From positions 22,054,662 through 22,118,661 of the forward strand of contig NC_132898.1 in NCBI RefSeq assembly GCF_030463535.1: a DNA stretch of 64,000 nt, given 5' to 3'. Shown piece by piece: positions 12,403 to 40,439 of the stretch; the stretch's first letter is position 1, and every line of letters begins with the position of its first letter. This DNA is from Salminus brasiliensis. Lineage: Eukaryota; Chordata; Actinopteri; Characiformes; Bryconidae. A program made the translations under genes and the position numbers. The notes below the pieces were generated by a model that saw only the letters and a program-made list of their open reading frames with translations, made no database searches and had not been told where the DNA came from.

Positions 12403-15400
12403 ATACCTTTATTTACTAATCAGTTAATCATTCGAGAGAGGAAAAAAAAAACGAAAAAAAAGGTAAATTACCAGTATAGTTTTCCAGAGAAGCAGCAGGA
12501 CCTTCTTCATGGGAAAATGGGGGGCATGGCCACTGCAGAACTTGGTTACCATGGCAAAGAGCATCACAGACACTGGCTCGCTGTTGTAGAGCGGAGAGCC
12601 TGACAAATCACACACACACACAGAGACACAGACACAGAGCAATGAATTAATCTAAACAGAACTGACTGTTAATTAAGTCTTTTTGACCACCAGTGGGTGC
12701 TAATCTGCTCTCATTAATTTTTCACACTCCCAAACTTCCCTACTTCCCACTGCAGATGAGCAACACTGAGCTCCTAAACCTGTAGAGCACTGACCACAGC
12801 CTTCTGCAAAATCTATCACACAGAGAGAAGCAGAGCGAGACAGAGACCGACAGAGAGAGAGAACCGAATACCCCTGAAGGGGAGCTTCGGCAGATCCTGG
12901 GAAGCACTTAGAGAATACAGTGTTTACGCACCACTGCTACACAGACACACACATACATAGGGGGGAAAAAGTATTTAGTCAGTCACCAATTATGCAAGTT
13001 CTCCCACTTAAAAATCTGAAAATCACATCGTCTGATTTTTAAAGAATTTATTTGCAAATAATGGTGGAAAATAAGTATTTGGTCACCTACAAACAAGTAA
13101 GATTTCTGGCTGTCACAGACCTGTAACAACTTCTTTAAGAGGCTTCTCTGTTCTCCACTCATTACCTGTATTAATGGCACCTGTTTGAACTCGTTAACAG
13201 TATAAAAGACACCTGCCAACAACCTCAAACAGTCACACTCCAAACTCCACTATGGTGAAGACCAAAGAGCTGTCGAAGGACACCAGAAACAAAATTGTAG
13301 ACCTGCACCAGGCTGGGAAGACTGAATCTGCAATAGGCTGGCAGCTTGGTGTGAAGAAATCTACTGTATGAGCAATAATCAGAAAATGTGAGACCTACAA
13401 GACCACTGCTAATCTCCCTCGATCAGGGGCTCCACGCAAGATCTCAGCTCGTGGGGTCAAAATGATCACAAGAACGGTGAAAGCTACGACCATTGTTACA
13501 AAGGCTACCGTCAATAACACACTACGCCGCCAGGGACTCAAATCTTGCAGTGCCAGACGTGTTCCCCTGCTTAAGCCAGTACATATCCGGGCGCGTCTGA
13601 AGTTTGCTAGAGAGCATTCGGATGTTCTGGAAGAGTATTGGGAGAATGTCTTCTGGTCAGATGAAACCAAAGTAGAACTGTTTGGTACAAACACAACTCG
13701 TTGTGTTTGGAGGAGAGTGAATGCTGAGTTGCATCCAAAGAACACCATACCAACTGTGAAGCATGGGGGGGGGGGGGGGGGGGGGGGGGCAAATTCATGC
13801 TTTGGGGCTGTTTCTCTGCAAAAGGACTAGGACAACTGGTCCGTGTACATGAAAGAATGAATGGGGCCATGTATTGATGTATTGTGAGATTTTGAGTGCA
13901 AACCTCCTTCCATCAGCAAGGTCATTGAAGATGAAACGTGGCTGGGTCTTTCAGCATGACAATAATCCCAAGCACACTGCCAGGGCAACAAAGGAGTGGC
14001 TTCGTAAGAAGCATTTCAAGGTCCTGGAGTCTCCTGATCTCAACCCCACTGAAAACCTTTGGAGGGAATTGAAAGTCTGTGTTGCCCGCCGACAGCCCCA
14101 AAATATCACTGCTCTAGAGGAGATCTGCATGGAGGAATGGGCCAACATACCAGCAACCAGTGTGCCAACCATGTGAAGACTTACAGAAAACGTTTGACCT
14201 CTGTCATTGCTAACAAAGGATATATAACAAAGTATTGAGATTAACTTTTGTTATTGACCAAATACTTATTTTCCACCATTATTTGCAAATAAATTATTTA
14301 AAAATCAGACAATGTGATTTTCAGAATTTCTTTTTCTCATTTTGTCTCTCATAGTTGAGGTCTACCTATGATGTCAATTACAGGCCTCTCATCTTTTTAA
14401 GTGGGAGAACTTGCACAATTGGTGACGGACTAAATACTTTTTTCCCCACTGTACATACACCCACCCAGCTCTGTTTTGAAGGTTTCTCTGGATGTTCTCC
14501 ACTCTGGAGGGTCTGCAGGGTCATCCTGCTGAATTGTCTCCACCATCAGATACATGATGTTCAGCAGCACCCTAAACATGAACACACACACGCATGCACA
14601 CACAGTGAAACTACAGCCCAGAACAAAAGACGGATTTACAGGGTGAAGTGTGACCACAATACAGCCCGGCAGAGCAGCATGTGTTTAGAGTGTGTGTGTG
14701 TGTCTGTGTGTGTGACGTGATGTGATGTGATGTGATGTATGCATGCATGTATGTGCGTGCGTGCGTGCGTGGCTAGGTACCTAAGGTCTGTGCTGTCAGC
14801 GAGGGAGATGGCCGGTTTCCTCACTGCACTGCTGCAGGCTGCACTGTTACTGTAACAGACACACACACACAGTTGTGTTAAAGTTCTTTGTTTTCCTAAT
14901 AAACATCTATAAAACACTGCAGTCTGATCAGAACGGTTCCACTGTTCCACAATCGGTTGTGAACCCAACCCACAGCTATCAGCAATCTCAGGAGAATGTT
15001 CTCAGGGAAGGAGGTTGTCACTGTTTCACCCAGTGTTTCAGATCAGTCTGTTCTCTGTGAAGTTCTATCAGCCCTGATTCTTATGCAGATTTGACATTAA
15101 ACTAAAAACTTTTACTCTAATTTGAGAAGAACATAAAACCATGTTATTATATGGATCCTTATTACTATTCTTTATTTATTACTACTATATGTTATATTAG
15201 TATATTTTATATTAATGTTATATATGAGTACATTGCTATATTAGTATTGTTGGTTACCTAATAATGATAAGAACAACAATTACAGTTATTACTCAATAAT
15301 AAAATAATAATAATAATAATAATACTCAATCTCCATGTTGAGTAGCTCCACAAGTGCAGAGAATGTTCCCACGTCCAGCAGCAGAAATATGTTATATCTA

Positions 15401-15520
15401 ATCCAGTGCTGAACCTCTGCTTCCGAACTACAATCCGCAAACGTGCCTGAAACACACACACTCTTCAATCACTTAGGGCAGGGCTAATGATAGCATTTCA
15501 ATAACCAGATGTCTCTGTGC

Positions 15521-15560
<40 letters not shown>

Positions 15561-17456
15561 TGTGTGTGAAGTGTGTGTACCTTGTGCCATATAGAGGATG
15601 GCTCTTGCCACCTTCAACCTTTTCTCCCGGCCGGTCACGTCCAGTCCGTCCAGCAGTCGCATGGCGTGAGCTCGGTGCTGCACAGCATCAAGTTCCACCC
15701 ACCGCTTTCCCTCCACTGACAGACACACACACACATTCAGTCTCACATCAATGTTACACCTTAAGTAGTTGGTATACGCTATGCTTCCAGTAGTGCATTA
15801 CAGTTTGTCAGAGTAACTGTAGATCATATGAATAGAACAATGCATTATAGAGTGCCCCCTACGCTTCCTGTAGTGTATTTGAGTATGTCTAAATGAACAT
15901 ATGGATCATATGAATATTATAGAGAATTACAGAGCGTTCGTTATGCTTCCAGTAGTGTATTACAATCTGTCAGAATGAGCATGTGGACCATAAGAATATT
16001 ACAGTGCATTGTTGAGCGCCCCTATGCTTCATGTAGTGTATTACAGTCTGTCTTAATATACAGGGATTTATTACAGTGGTTCTGGCTGTTTTCCTTACCA
16101 TGTGTCTGAAAATCCTCCTCAAAGCACTTCCTGTTTAGCTGGAACTCTGGGCCCTCTGTATAGCTATACAGCTCTAAACAACACAGCATCCACTCAGGGT
16201 CAGTGTATAACAGTGTGGTCATTTAGGGTCAGAGTGAATAACTGATATCAAAGTTATATTCTTACCTGATAATTCTGCAGCCCATTTGTCCGAGTCTGCA
16301 TATTCGAATTCCAGATCAGGAGCTTCAGAAAATCCCTGAAAATCACAATACTAAAAATGAAATCACTCTGAATAACTGTGCTGTCCAATTAATTAACTTC
16401 TAGGCTGGACCCAATTGCATCTCATTTCAAACACCAAACGATGTTTCTGAACTAACAGTCATTTAAGCAGCCTGTAGTGGACAACATACTAATGCATGTA
16501 CTGTACTAACAGTGTATGTCATGCATTAATAGTGTATGTCAGTGAGAGCGCAACTGAACTGAAAGTCCTTTCCAGATTTCTGTTCACTGAAGAAACTTGA
16601 GCAGCGAGTCAAAACCCAAAATCCAACACTTTTTTTTTTTTTTAGACAGAATTACAATAAAGTGATGATGTTTACTGATTTTGACAGGATTATGATCAGG
16701 CCAGGGAATCAATACTCCACACTTTAATTGCAGCATTATAACTGAACATCAAATATCAATAAATAAGTTGTCAATCAGTTGAAGTTGGCGTCTTACCGGA
16801 ATTATGAGTTCCACCTTAAATGATGCAGCAGTTACTGCAGTAAACCCTGAGGCTCCAGAATGGAACTGCTACACCGTTTAAGGTGGAGCAGGTAAATGAA
16901 ACAAGAACCCAACTTCATCTTCGTAAATTAACTTCAGTAAACCAATAATGTAATGTGGGACGGTACAAATACATTAACACACCACAATGGGGTTAAACCG
17001 ACCTGACTGGTGCACACAGCCGTTATAAATAAACCGGTTCGTACCTAAACAGATGTAAACACTAGTAACCAGTTTCTCTCGATCAGCACTTCAACCATAA
17101 AGCAAAAACGTCGCCTTGCTTACAACATAATTAGTGCTAACAGTTTCAAGGCAGTGGGGGCAGAATGAACTTTAATATCATTTAATAAATGGCGCTTCAC
17201 AATATTTAATTATATTTTATAAAGTATAATAAAGCTTAATAAAACCGAAGCACAGCTGAAGCAGCCGGAGCTAAGCTAGCTAGTTAACTACCCCCCGACA
17301 GCTTTAAAAAGCTCATTAAACCGCATATTTCCCCCGCGGGTGTAAACTATGAGTTCTTACCTCTGAGTCTTTCCTCTGGTTGCGGATGAACTCGCCTCTG
17401 TTTTTCGGTAAGATCGGTTTTTGCTTGTTGTTCCCCGGTGCTCCGTTACCCTCCAT
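7983..17456 (-). CDS. strip1: Striatin-interacting protein 1 (STRIP1/FAM40A)
   Basis: Core scaffold of the STRIPAK complex (striatin, PP2A, MST kinases), which acts in actin organisation, cell shape and Hippo-type signalling. Coding exons, first to last: 17361-17456, 16266-16335, 16099-16173, 15581-15715, 15326-15446, 14781-14849, 14465-14571, 12472-12599, 12165-12347, 11847-12079, 11676-11741, 11504-11567, 11140-11211, 10983-11057, 10764-10861, 10475-10601, 9335-9435, 8903-8969, 8704-8808, 8409-8613 and 7983-8230. They total 2445 bases, or 814 residues plus stop (human about 837). The N-terminus is a short Pro/Asn-rich leader ending RNQRKDSE. Next come the N1221-type helical region ([39 protein letters not shown]), an acidic linker rich in Asp/Glu/Asn (exon 10), and a C-terminal DUF3402-type region ending [19 protein letters not shown]. 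The start is the ATG in the CpG-rich promoter block. One intron carries a Tc1 copy. Confidence 0.97.
8311..8360. repeat. (CA)n microsatellite
   Basis: About 25 uninterrupted CA dinucleotides in the last strip1 intron, between the exons ending at 8409 and starting at 8230 on the gene strand. Confidence 0.95.
9436..10474 (-). other. strip1 intron with a degenerate repeat fragment
   Basis: No exon. About 10060-10380 looks like a diverged copy of a dispersed fish repeat, with text such as GTCAGAGCATCTCC, then CCTATCAACAATGGTCCAAAG and a AAAACTACTGTTGCACA-type stretch. The short open frames there are broken, and I cannot assign a superfamily. The rest of the intron shows nothing identifiable. Confidence 0.4.
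11219..11262. repeat. (CA)n microsatellite
   Basis: CA run directly beside the acceptor of the strip1 exon that starts at 11211. On the gene strand it reads GT repeats entering TTTCTGCAG. Confidence 0.9.
11797..11844. repeat. (GT)n microsatellite at a strip1 donor
   Basis: GT run on the plus strand, so CA on the gene strand, starting within the intron right after the donor at 11846. Similar runs flank many strip1 exons, including 12362-12399. Confidence 0.9.
12958..14453 (+). mobile_element. Tc1/mariner transposon, inactive copy
   Basis: About 1.5-kb element in the strip1 intron between the exons ending at 14465 and starting at 12599. Terminal inverted repeats: the left (12960-13015) begins GGGGGGAAAAAGTATTTAG, and the right (14396-14451) ends CTAAATACTTTTTTCCCCAC and then CTGTA. 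Inner copies of a GTATTTGGTCA-type repeat sit at 13074 and 14257. TA dinucleotides flank both ends, and the left tip has lost a CAGT-like start. The transposase reads from an ATG at 13252. The DD34E signature is visible in pieces: [11 protein letters not shown] (about 13653), [10 protein letters not shown] (about 13955) and [10 protein letters not shown] (about 14035). The frame is broken by an early TGA near 13366 and by a 25-base G run (13765-13789). It is opposite in orientation to strip1. Confidence 0.93.
15523..15557. repeat. (GA)n microsatellite
   Basis: GA run in the strip1 intron just downstream, on the gene strand, of the exon ending at 15581. Confidence 0.9.
15765..16060. repeat. 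About 80-bp tandem repeat in strip1 intron
   Basis: Four imperfect units, each beginning near TATGCTTCCAGTAGTGTATT (about 15780, 15860, 15942, 16022) and continuing with a CAGTCTGTCAGAAT core, an ATGGATCATATGAATATTA core and then GCGCCCCC. The same unit recurs in the ampd2 region at 33930-34080. Confidence 0.75.
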
Positions 17457-17620
17457 CTTACCTCCACACATACACACACGCCCAGATCTCGCGAGAACGT
17501 GTCGCAAACTCCTCTTCCTCGAGCGAAGACCCCGAGCTCTCGCGAGCATACAGGTGTAGTCTCGTGTGTGGCCCAGCTCCATAGGAAGTGTGCACTTGTA
17601 GGGCGCGAATTGTTGACTTT
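17457..17620 (-). promoter_or_regulatory. CpG-rich, TATA-less strip1 promoter
   Basis: The sequence immediately upstream of the strip1 ATG is GC-rich, with many CpGs and no TATA box. It holds a perfect TCTCGCGAGA palindrome at 17487-17496 and a near copy CTCTCGCGAG at 17537-17546. The TCTCGCGAGA element is known from TATA-less housekeeping promoters of vertebrates. The transcription start is inferred to lie in this block. Confidence 0.65.
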
Positions 17621-18892
17621 TACATAGACTTGTAGACTATTATATGTCGAATAATAGACATTCAAGGGATTGAGACAAAGCTTTTACTTAATCCTGTATA
17701 GCACTATGTCGATGTAAAAGCCTCAGGTTTATGATGCACATAATGCACTTTCTAGACAACAGAGAGATATTTGAGAGGCAACCAAAGTGACGCATTGGCG
17801 ATAAAACTGGGTGTGAAGTGAGCCTTTATCATTTAATTTAAATTAACCATGGTTTTACCACAGCATATTATGGTCTCGTTTGTTTTCACCATCCAGGGTG
17901 AGAACATCTGGGTGAGGAAAGAGCGTAAGCAAAGGGCGGAGGATATTTTAATCATTTTCTACGAAAGCCAATTACATTTCAGCAACTGTTTGTTAAGCCA
18001 ATCACCAGTCAGACATAGCTGTCCATCCCATGTTCCCGCCCACAGGGGTTTGTTTTTGCGGCGGCGCTGAGAACACGGACGGAGCTTCACTCACAGCTTT
18101 GTCTGTTACAGTTAACTTCTTTGTCATTATAATTTAGTAAATACAATGCAGGCAGGAGTTACTTCTATTTGTCAATATCATTAACCATAACATTAATTAG
18201 CAAGCTACCTAATTACAAATTAAGTCAATAAAATGCTAGCTGGCTAATGTTCGTTCATATGCTGAAACTGCTGTCAGTGCTGCTCTCGGACGATGTTCAT
18301 TTAATCTGCTATTATGCATACTTATTTTGCATATTTATTTTTTTATATTTAAAACTACATCACTGCAGTTTGGTAAATTAATACAACTGTCAGTGAAGAG
18401 TTAAAAAAACAAAAAAACAAAAGTAATTATACATAAAATCACATTAGCTAATTATTATGATAATATAATTTTATAATATAATATTACATAAAATATGAAC
18501 ATATATTACAATATTAGAGTAATATTAACAATATACTCTAATAATGTAAGAATAAATAACAGTGAGATCATTGGCAGTGGGTGTGCTTTATTTATTGCAT
18601 TAAGGAATAAAAAGTAGATTCAATTTTAATGGGATTATGGTACTATTTTTTACCACAACAATCTGAAACGTATTTGCATTCACCATTGGCAGTGGGTGTA
18701 GGCTACTGTGAAAATTTCATACATTCATTCGTTTGAACTGTTTTCAGCTGTTAACATGGTACTTTTGAGCAGGATTAATGACCTCTCCGTGTATTTCATT
18801 CGATTTGTTTCCAATGCCAATAGTACAGCAGTTACCACCTTCTTATGGAGGAACTGTTAAGGCCAGTGACTGCAGTAGAAAATGATAGGCAG
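17621..18892. other. Intergenic sequence upstream of strip1
   Basis: No gene recognised. A short open frame at 17849-18070 on the plus strand has no family resemblance. The 18300-18700 part is strongly AT-rich with ATATTA-type runs. GGCGGCGC near 18060 is a small GC-rich island. No divergent gene could be supported. Confidence 0.5.
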
Positions 18893-19816
18893 GTAACTCT
18901 TGTTAGTGATTGACTTAATTAATAATGATTGACAACAAAAATGTAGATCTGTAGCTGATTGGCTGCAGGTGAATATGATTGGCTTGTACCCCGCCCACTG
19001 ACCCCTCCTTTTTGTGCCCCGATATGCAACATTATATACATGTGGTCAGGTTGGAATGGGAAGTGAATGAGACCGTAGCAGAGGGCCCAGAGCCAGCTTT
19101 ATGTCCTGATCAAGCTAAGGCCGTTTGATGTGATGTGTTTATATCCCCACAAATCTATATTTCTTAAAACCCTCCACCCTAGAGACTGTCCTCAAAAACT
19201 TCCACCCTACAGAGCGTCCTCAAAAACTTTCAGAAGAGCTTCCCCAAAAATCACCACACATTTGAAGTTTTTGAGAAATTAAAAAAAAAAAAAACACCAC
19301 CCTAGAGAGCGTATGTGATACAACAGTGTGTGTAAATGAAGTGGACAATGTTTAAAGTCAGCACAGATTAACTCTTGTTAGTGATTGACTTAATTAATAA
19401 TGATTGACAACAAAAATGTAGATCTGTATCTGATTGGCTGCAGGTGAATACGACTGGCAAGTACCCCACCCACTGACCCCTCCTCTTTGTGCCCCGATAT
19501 GCAACATTATATACATGTGGTCGGGTTGGAATGGGAAGTGAATGAGACTGTAGCAGAGGGCCCAGAGCCAGCTGATCAAGCTAGGGCCATTTGATGTGAG
19601 GTCATCCCACTTGTGTTTATATCCCCACATATTTTATTTCTTAAAACCCTCCACCCTAGAGACTATCCTCAAAAACTTTCAAAAGAGCCTGAAAAATCAC
19701 CACCCTTTTGAAGTTTTTGAGAGATTTCTCAAAAACACCAAAACACCACCCTGGAGAGCATGTGTGATACAACAGTGTGTGTAAATGAAGTGGACAATGT
19801 TTAAGGTCAGCACAGA
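18893..19816 (+). repeat. 476-bp tandem duplication
   Basis: Two adjacent copies, 18893-19368 and 19369 to about 19816, both opening with TAACTCTTGTTAGTGATTGA and ending GGACAATGTTTAA plus GGTCAGCACAGA. Copies differ by substitutions and small indels; copy 2 is shorter by about 30 bases. There is no open frame of note. The unit contains an internal CCACCCTAGAGA-type motif repeated several times. Confidence 0.85.
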
Positions 19817-21686
19817 GACTGGAGATGATCTGTTAATAAATTCATGCTTTATTTGATCTCAGTGAACATTTTAATTTAACAGGCTTTGAATCGTTGGCAT
19901 CCATCAGCCACAAGGGCGACAACATCGCCTTCAGATCAACATGTTGAGAAATAAAACTAATAATAATAAAAAAAATTACAGATCTAAATAAACATGTAAA
20001 ATAACGTAAATCTATCTGAATAAACGTCCCAAATTTTCATAAACAAACTTAAATAAACGCTAAGAAATGCTAAATAAATGTAAACTGTTTAATATTACTG
20101 TGTATTATTACTGTATAATTACTGTATTATTGTTTCATAAGAACCTACTTACTACCTTCTGGTGAAATAAAATAATTGTAAGTTAATCTCTGTTTTTATG
20201 ATGTGTCACATAAATTGATCAAATTTTATATTAAACATGAAGAAGTAAAAACTGCACCACCTTCCTCACCACCACCATTACCTGTCCTTACGCTCTCCAG
20301 CAGAACTCAGACGTAGTGTGAGATTGTCAGCAGAACTTCTCTGTTTCAGTGATGAATAATAAACATCCTCCTCTTCCAGCCTAAAAAAATACTCTTTATA
20401 TTAAATTAAACGTACAAAATCACTGCGGCTCCACACGGAGAACCTTACACCACCCGCACACCCAGCGTCACACTAACCTCTAACGAAGCCCAGCTCACAG
20501 TTATTCAGGTTCTTAATCCAGAGCCATTCCACATTTCTGTTCTAGTTCAATACCTGAAATATCTGCTCCAGGTAACCACCACTTTATAGCCTAGAGTCTA
20601 GACCCTATATCCTAAGGTCTTGTCTAATTAATCTATATCCTAGATCCTACCATCTTACAACCTATACCATAGAATCTAGATCCTAAAATGTACACCTTCT
20701 ACTTTATAGTCTTGACAATAGATTCTACATCATATACCATATATACTAGTGTCTAGAGCCTCCATCCTATACGGTTGGAGAACTCCAATCCTGGAGAGCC
20801 AGATTCCTTTTTTCCTGCTCAAACACACCTGATTAAACTTATCAGCTAATATCCAGGTTTAGTTTGTGTTCTAGTGCAGGTAATTACCAAAATTCACTGA
20901 ACTCTGAACCTCAGTTCCCCATCTCTGCTCTAAAGTCTAGAACATAAAAGGCCTGGAGTGTCTGAATGTTGGAGGCAAGTGTGCTGGATCTTGTACCCTT
21001 GATCTTACTTCTGAATATACAACTCCAGAAACAACACCTTAGAACCTATAATCTACACTCTAGAGCCTACATCCACAATCCCCACCCTGGAGCTTAACCT
21101 TCATCCATGGACTGAGATCTTTTGTGTTTAGACTCTGCAGGAGATCTGAGCTTTATGAATTACACAACAACTGACCTGTAAGCTAAACAGAACCTGCAGC
21201 TGTACGGCTTTACACAATCCTACAATACAACAGGTTACGTCTAGACCTAACTCACTGTAGATCCTAGAGCCTTCTTCACAGACCCTAGAACCTATTTCTT
21301 AGATCTACAATCTAGACAGTCTTCATTTAATATAAAGCCTACATTCTAGATCTTACACCCTAAAATATGGACCCTACACTCTAAATGAATGTAGAGCCTA
21401 AAATGTAGAGCCTACATTCTTAAATATAGAGCATAAGCATTTGACCCTACATTCAAGAAGCCCGACCTACATTTTAGACTCTACTTCATACAGTCTACAC
21501 CTTAGATGCACCGCTCAGATCCTAGATTCCCCATCCTAGATGCCAGGCTCTACACCCTAGAGCCTACACCCTAGGCTCTAATCTCTGGCCTGTAGGGCTG
21601 TGTTGTGTCCCCTCACTTGTAGCTACACAGAGTGTATGATCCACACACTCGTAGATCAGCAAACCACAGTGTAAAACACAGTTAAC

Positions 21687-21737
<51 letters not shown>

Positions 21738-22453
21738 ATTGGTAAGACTGTGAGGCAGATTGATCAGACTGTGATCAGACACATCTTTACATTTGGAGTC
21801 AGTTTGTAAACAGTCTGTTTTTGTTTCTCTCTGCTACTAGTAAACAAAAACTATTCAGATAACAATTTCAAATAATTAGAAGAAAAATAAACATTTACAA
21901 AGTGGGACTAAAAAGATGATAGGACACACACACACACACACACGGGAATGTTTATAAGTGTGTTTAGAAAAGGAAATGGTCAAATGTGTGTTTTATAAGG
22001 CAGCAAGACTCTGGAAGTAACATCTGTGTTTCATTTGGTGTTTCTGTGTGTGTATGTGTATGTGTGTGTATGTGTGCATGGGGGTGCATCATGCGTCAGA
22101 ACACACAGTTTTAAAGGACAGATACTAGCAGATTTTTCCAAAACATGCAGAAGTAGAACTGTCCTGAACACTAGGGGGCGCTGCAGTGTTACAGCCAAAC
22201 TAAATCATCCAGCTCTGATTCAGCTGATCCTTTACAGCAGCAGAACTGAGTACAACCTCACCCACCCCCCCCAACACCACCCTCACCCCAAACCCAGCCC
22301 AGAGTGGGCCAGGCCGAGAGACAGAGGGAGGAAGAGAGAGGTAATAGCATGCTGGACAGGACAGAGGCACCTGCAGTAATCCTTGGCTTTGTGGAGAGTG
22401 TGTTTGTGTGTGTGTGTGTGTGTGTCTGTGTGTGTGTGTGAGAAAAGTGATGT
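19817..22453. other. strip1-ampd2 intergenic region and ampd2 3' UTR
   Basis: No coding exon. The ampd2 3' UTR must start below 22454. A TTTATT at 19848-19853 (AATAAA on the gene strand) is a distant poly(A) candidate. Between about 20570 and 21580 there is a degenerate tandem repeat of a TAGAGCCTACACCC-like unit of about 20 bases. A GAACTCCAATCCTGGAGAGCC-like dispersed repeat lies at 20775-20935. A GT run at 21688-21702 and (GA)n at 21703-21735 follow. Confidence 0.55.
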
Positions 22454-39453
<17,000 letters not shown>

Positions 39454-40139
39454 GCTGACCGTTATCCTCACACACAAACACACTCACACACTTTGGAAGG
39501 CCACTGGACACATACACACTGCTGCAGGACGCAAAGTGATGACAGAGGAAACTCCCACTGCACTGAAGAGGGAGGGGCCAACCTCACAAATCCCCACCCC
39601 CACCACCCAATGAGCAGGCAGCTAAGGGACAGGGCTCGGCTGCCATGGCAACCATACAGTGAGCTGCTGGAGGATCATTCCAACACACACACACACACAA
39701 ACACACAACTTTCAGAATACATATTAACCACTAACACACCACCTGGTGGTGAAACAAGGCACACACACGTTTACACACATACAGGATTAATAATGTATTG
39801 TAGGGGGATGTTCATCAGAACAGCTATATTAAAACACAGAAGAGAACAAAATGAAATGCAACTCCTCAAACACAGAGATACAGTTCTGTAGAAAACACAC
39901 TGGTATGGACCCTTTTCACATTTCCAGGTTTTTACCTCCATCTGATTCCATTAGTTCCTAGTGGAACCAAACCAAATGGGACAATACAGCTGTGTTCCTC
40001 AGTGCCACAACACTAAACAAAAATTTCCAGCCAAGCACATGCTAGCATCTAAATGAGTGCAGACCATCGTATCGTACTGTTATAACTACTGTTATAAACG
40101 TACACAGTGAATCATATTTTAAAAAATACAAGTGATTTC

Positions 40140-40437
40140 TAATCACCTCTATCTCCTTATCATTACCCTCTGATACAGTGATTTAGCCCATCCAAGCATC
40201 TAAGTAGCTTTACCTAGACATACTTGTCTACAGGGACAGGGATATGCTGTGTGTGCATTTGCATATCAGTTTTAGCAATTGCAACTTAGAGTGCAACTTA
40301 ACACTTAATGAAATATTTAGTAACGAGGACATTTTACGACTGGACTTGTTGCACAAGTGGAATCCTATTACTGTACCACTTTGGAATGTAATGAATTGGA
40401 TGAGTGAGTGAATACTTTTGGCAATATACTGTATGTA
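40140..40437. mobile_element. Truncated DNA element next to the 42-bp array
   Basis: Contains GATATGCTGTGTGTGCATTTGC and TGCAACTTAGAGTGCAACTT, like the elements at 29811 and 62640. It ends with GTGAATACTTTTGGCAATAT followed by ACTGTA, a terminus of a kind seen in short fish DNA transposons. The minisatellite begins immediately afterwards. Confidence 0.5.
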
Positions 40438-40439
40438 TT

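Noticed and set aside
17849-18070. 73-codon plus-strand open frame upstream of strip1
   Set aside because: No recognisable domain, poor start context and no exon structure; it could be chance.
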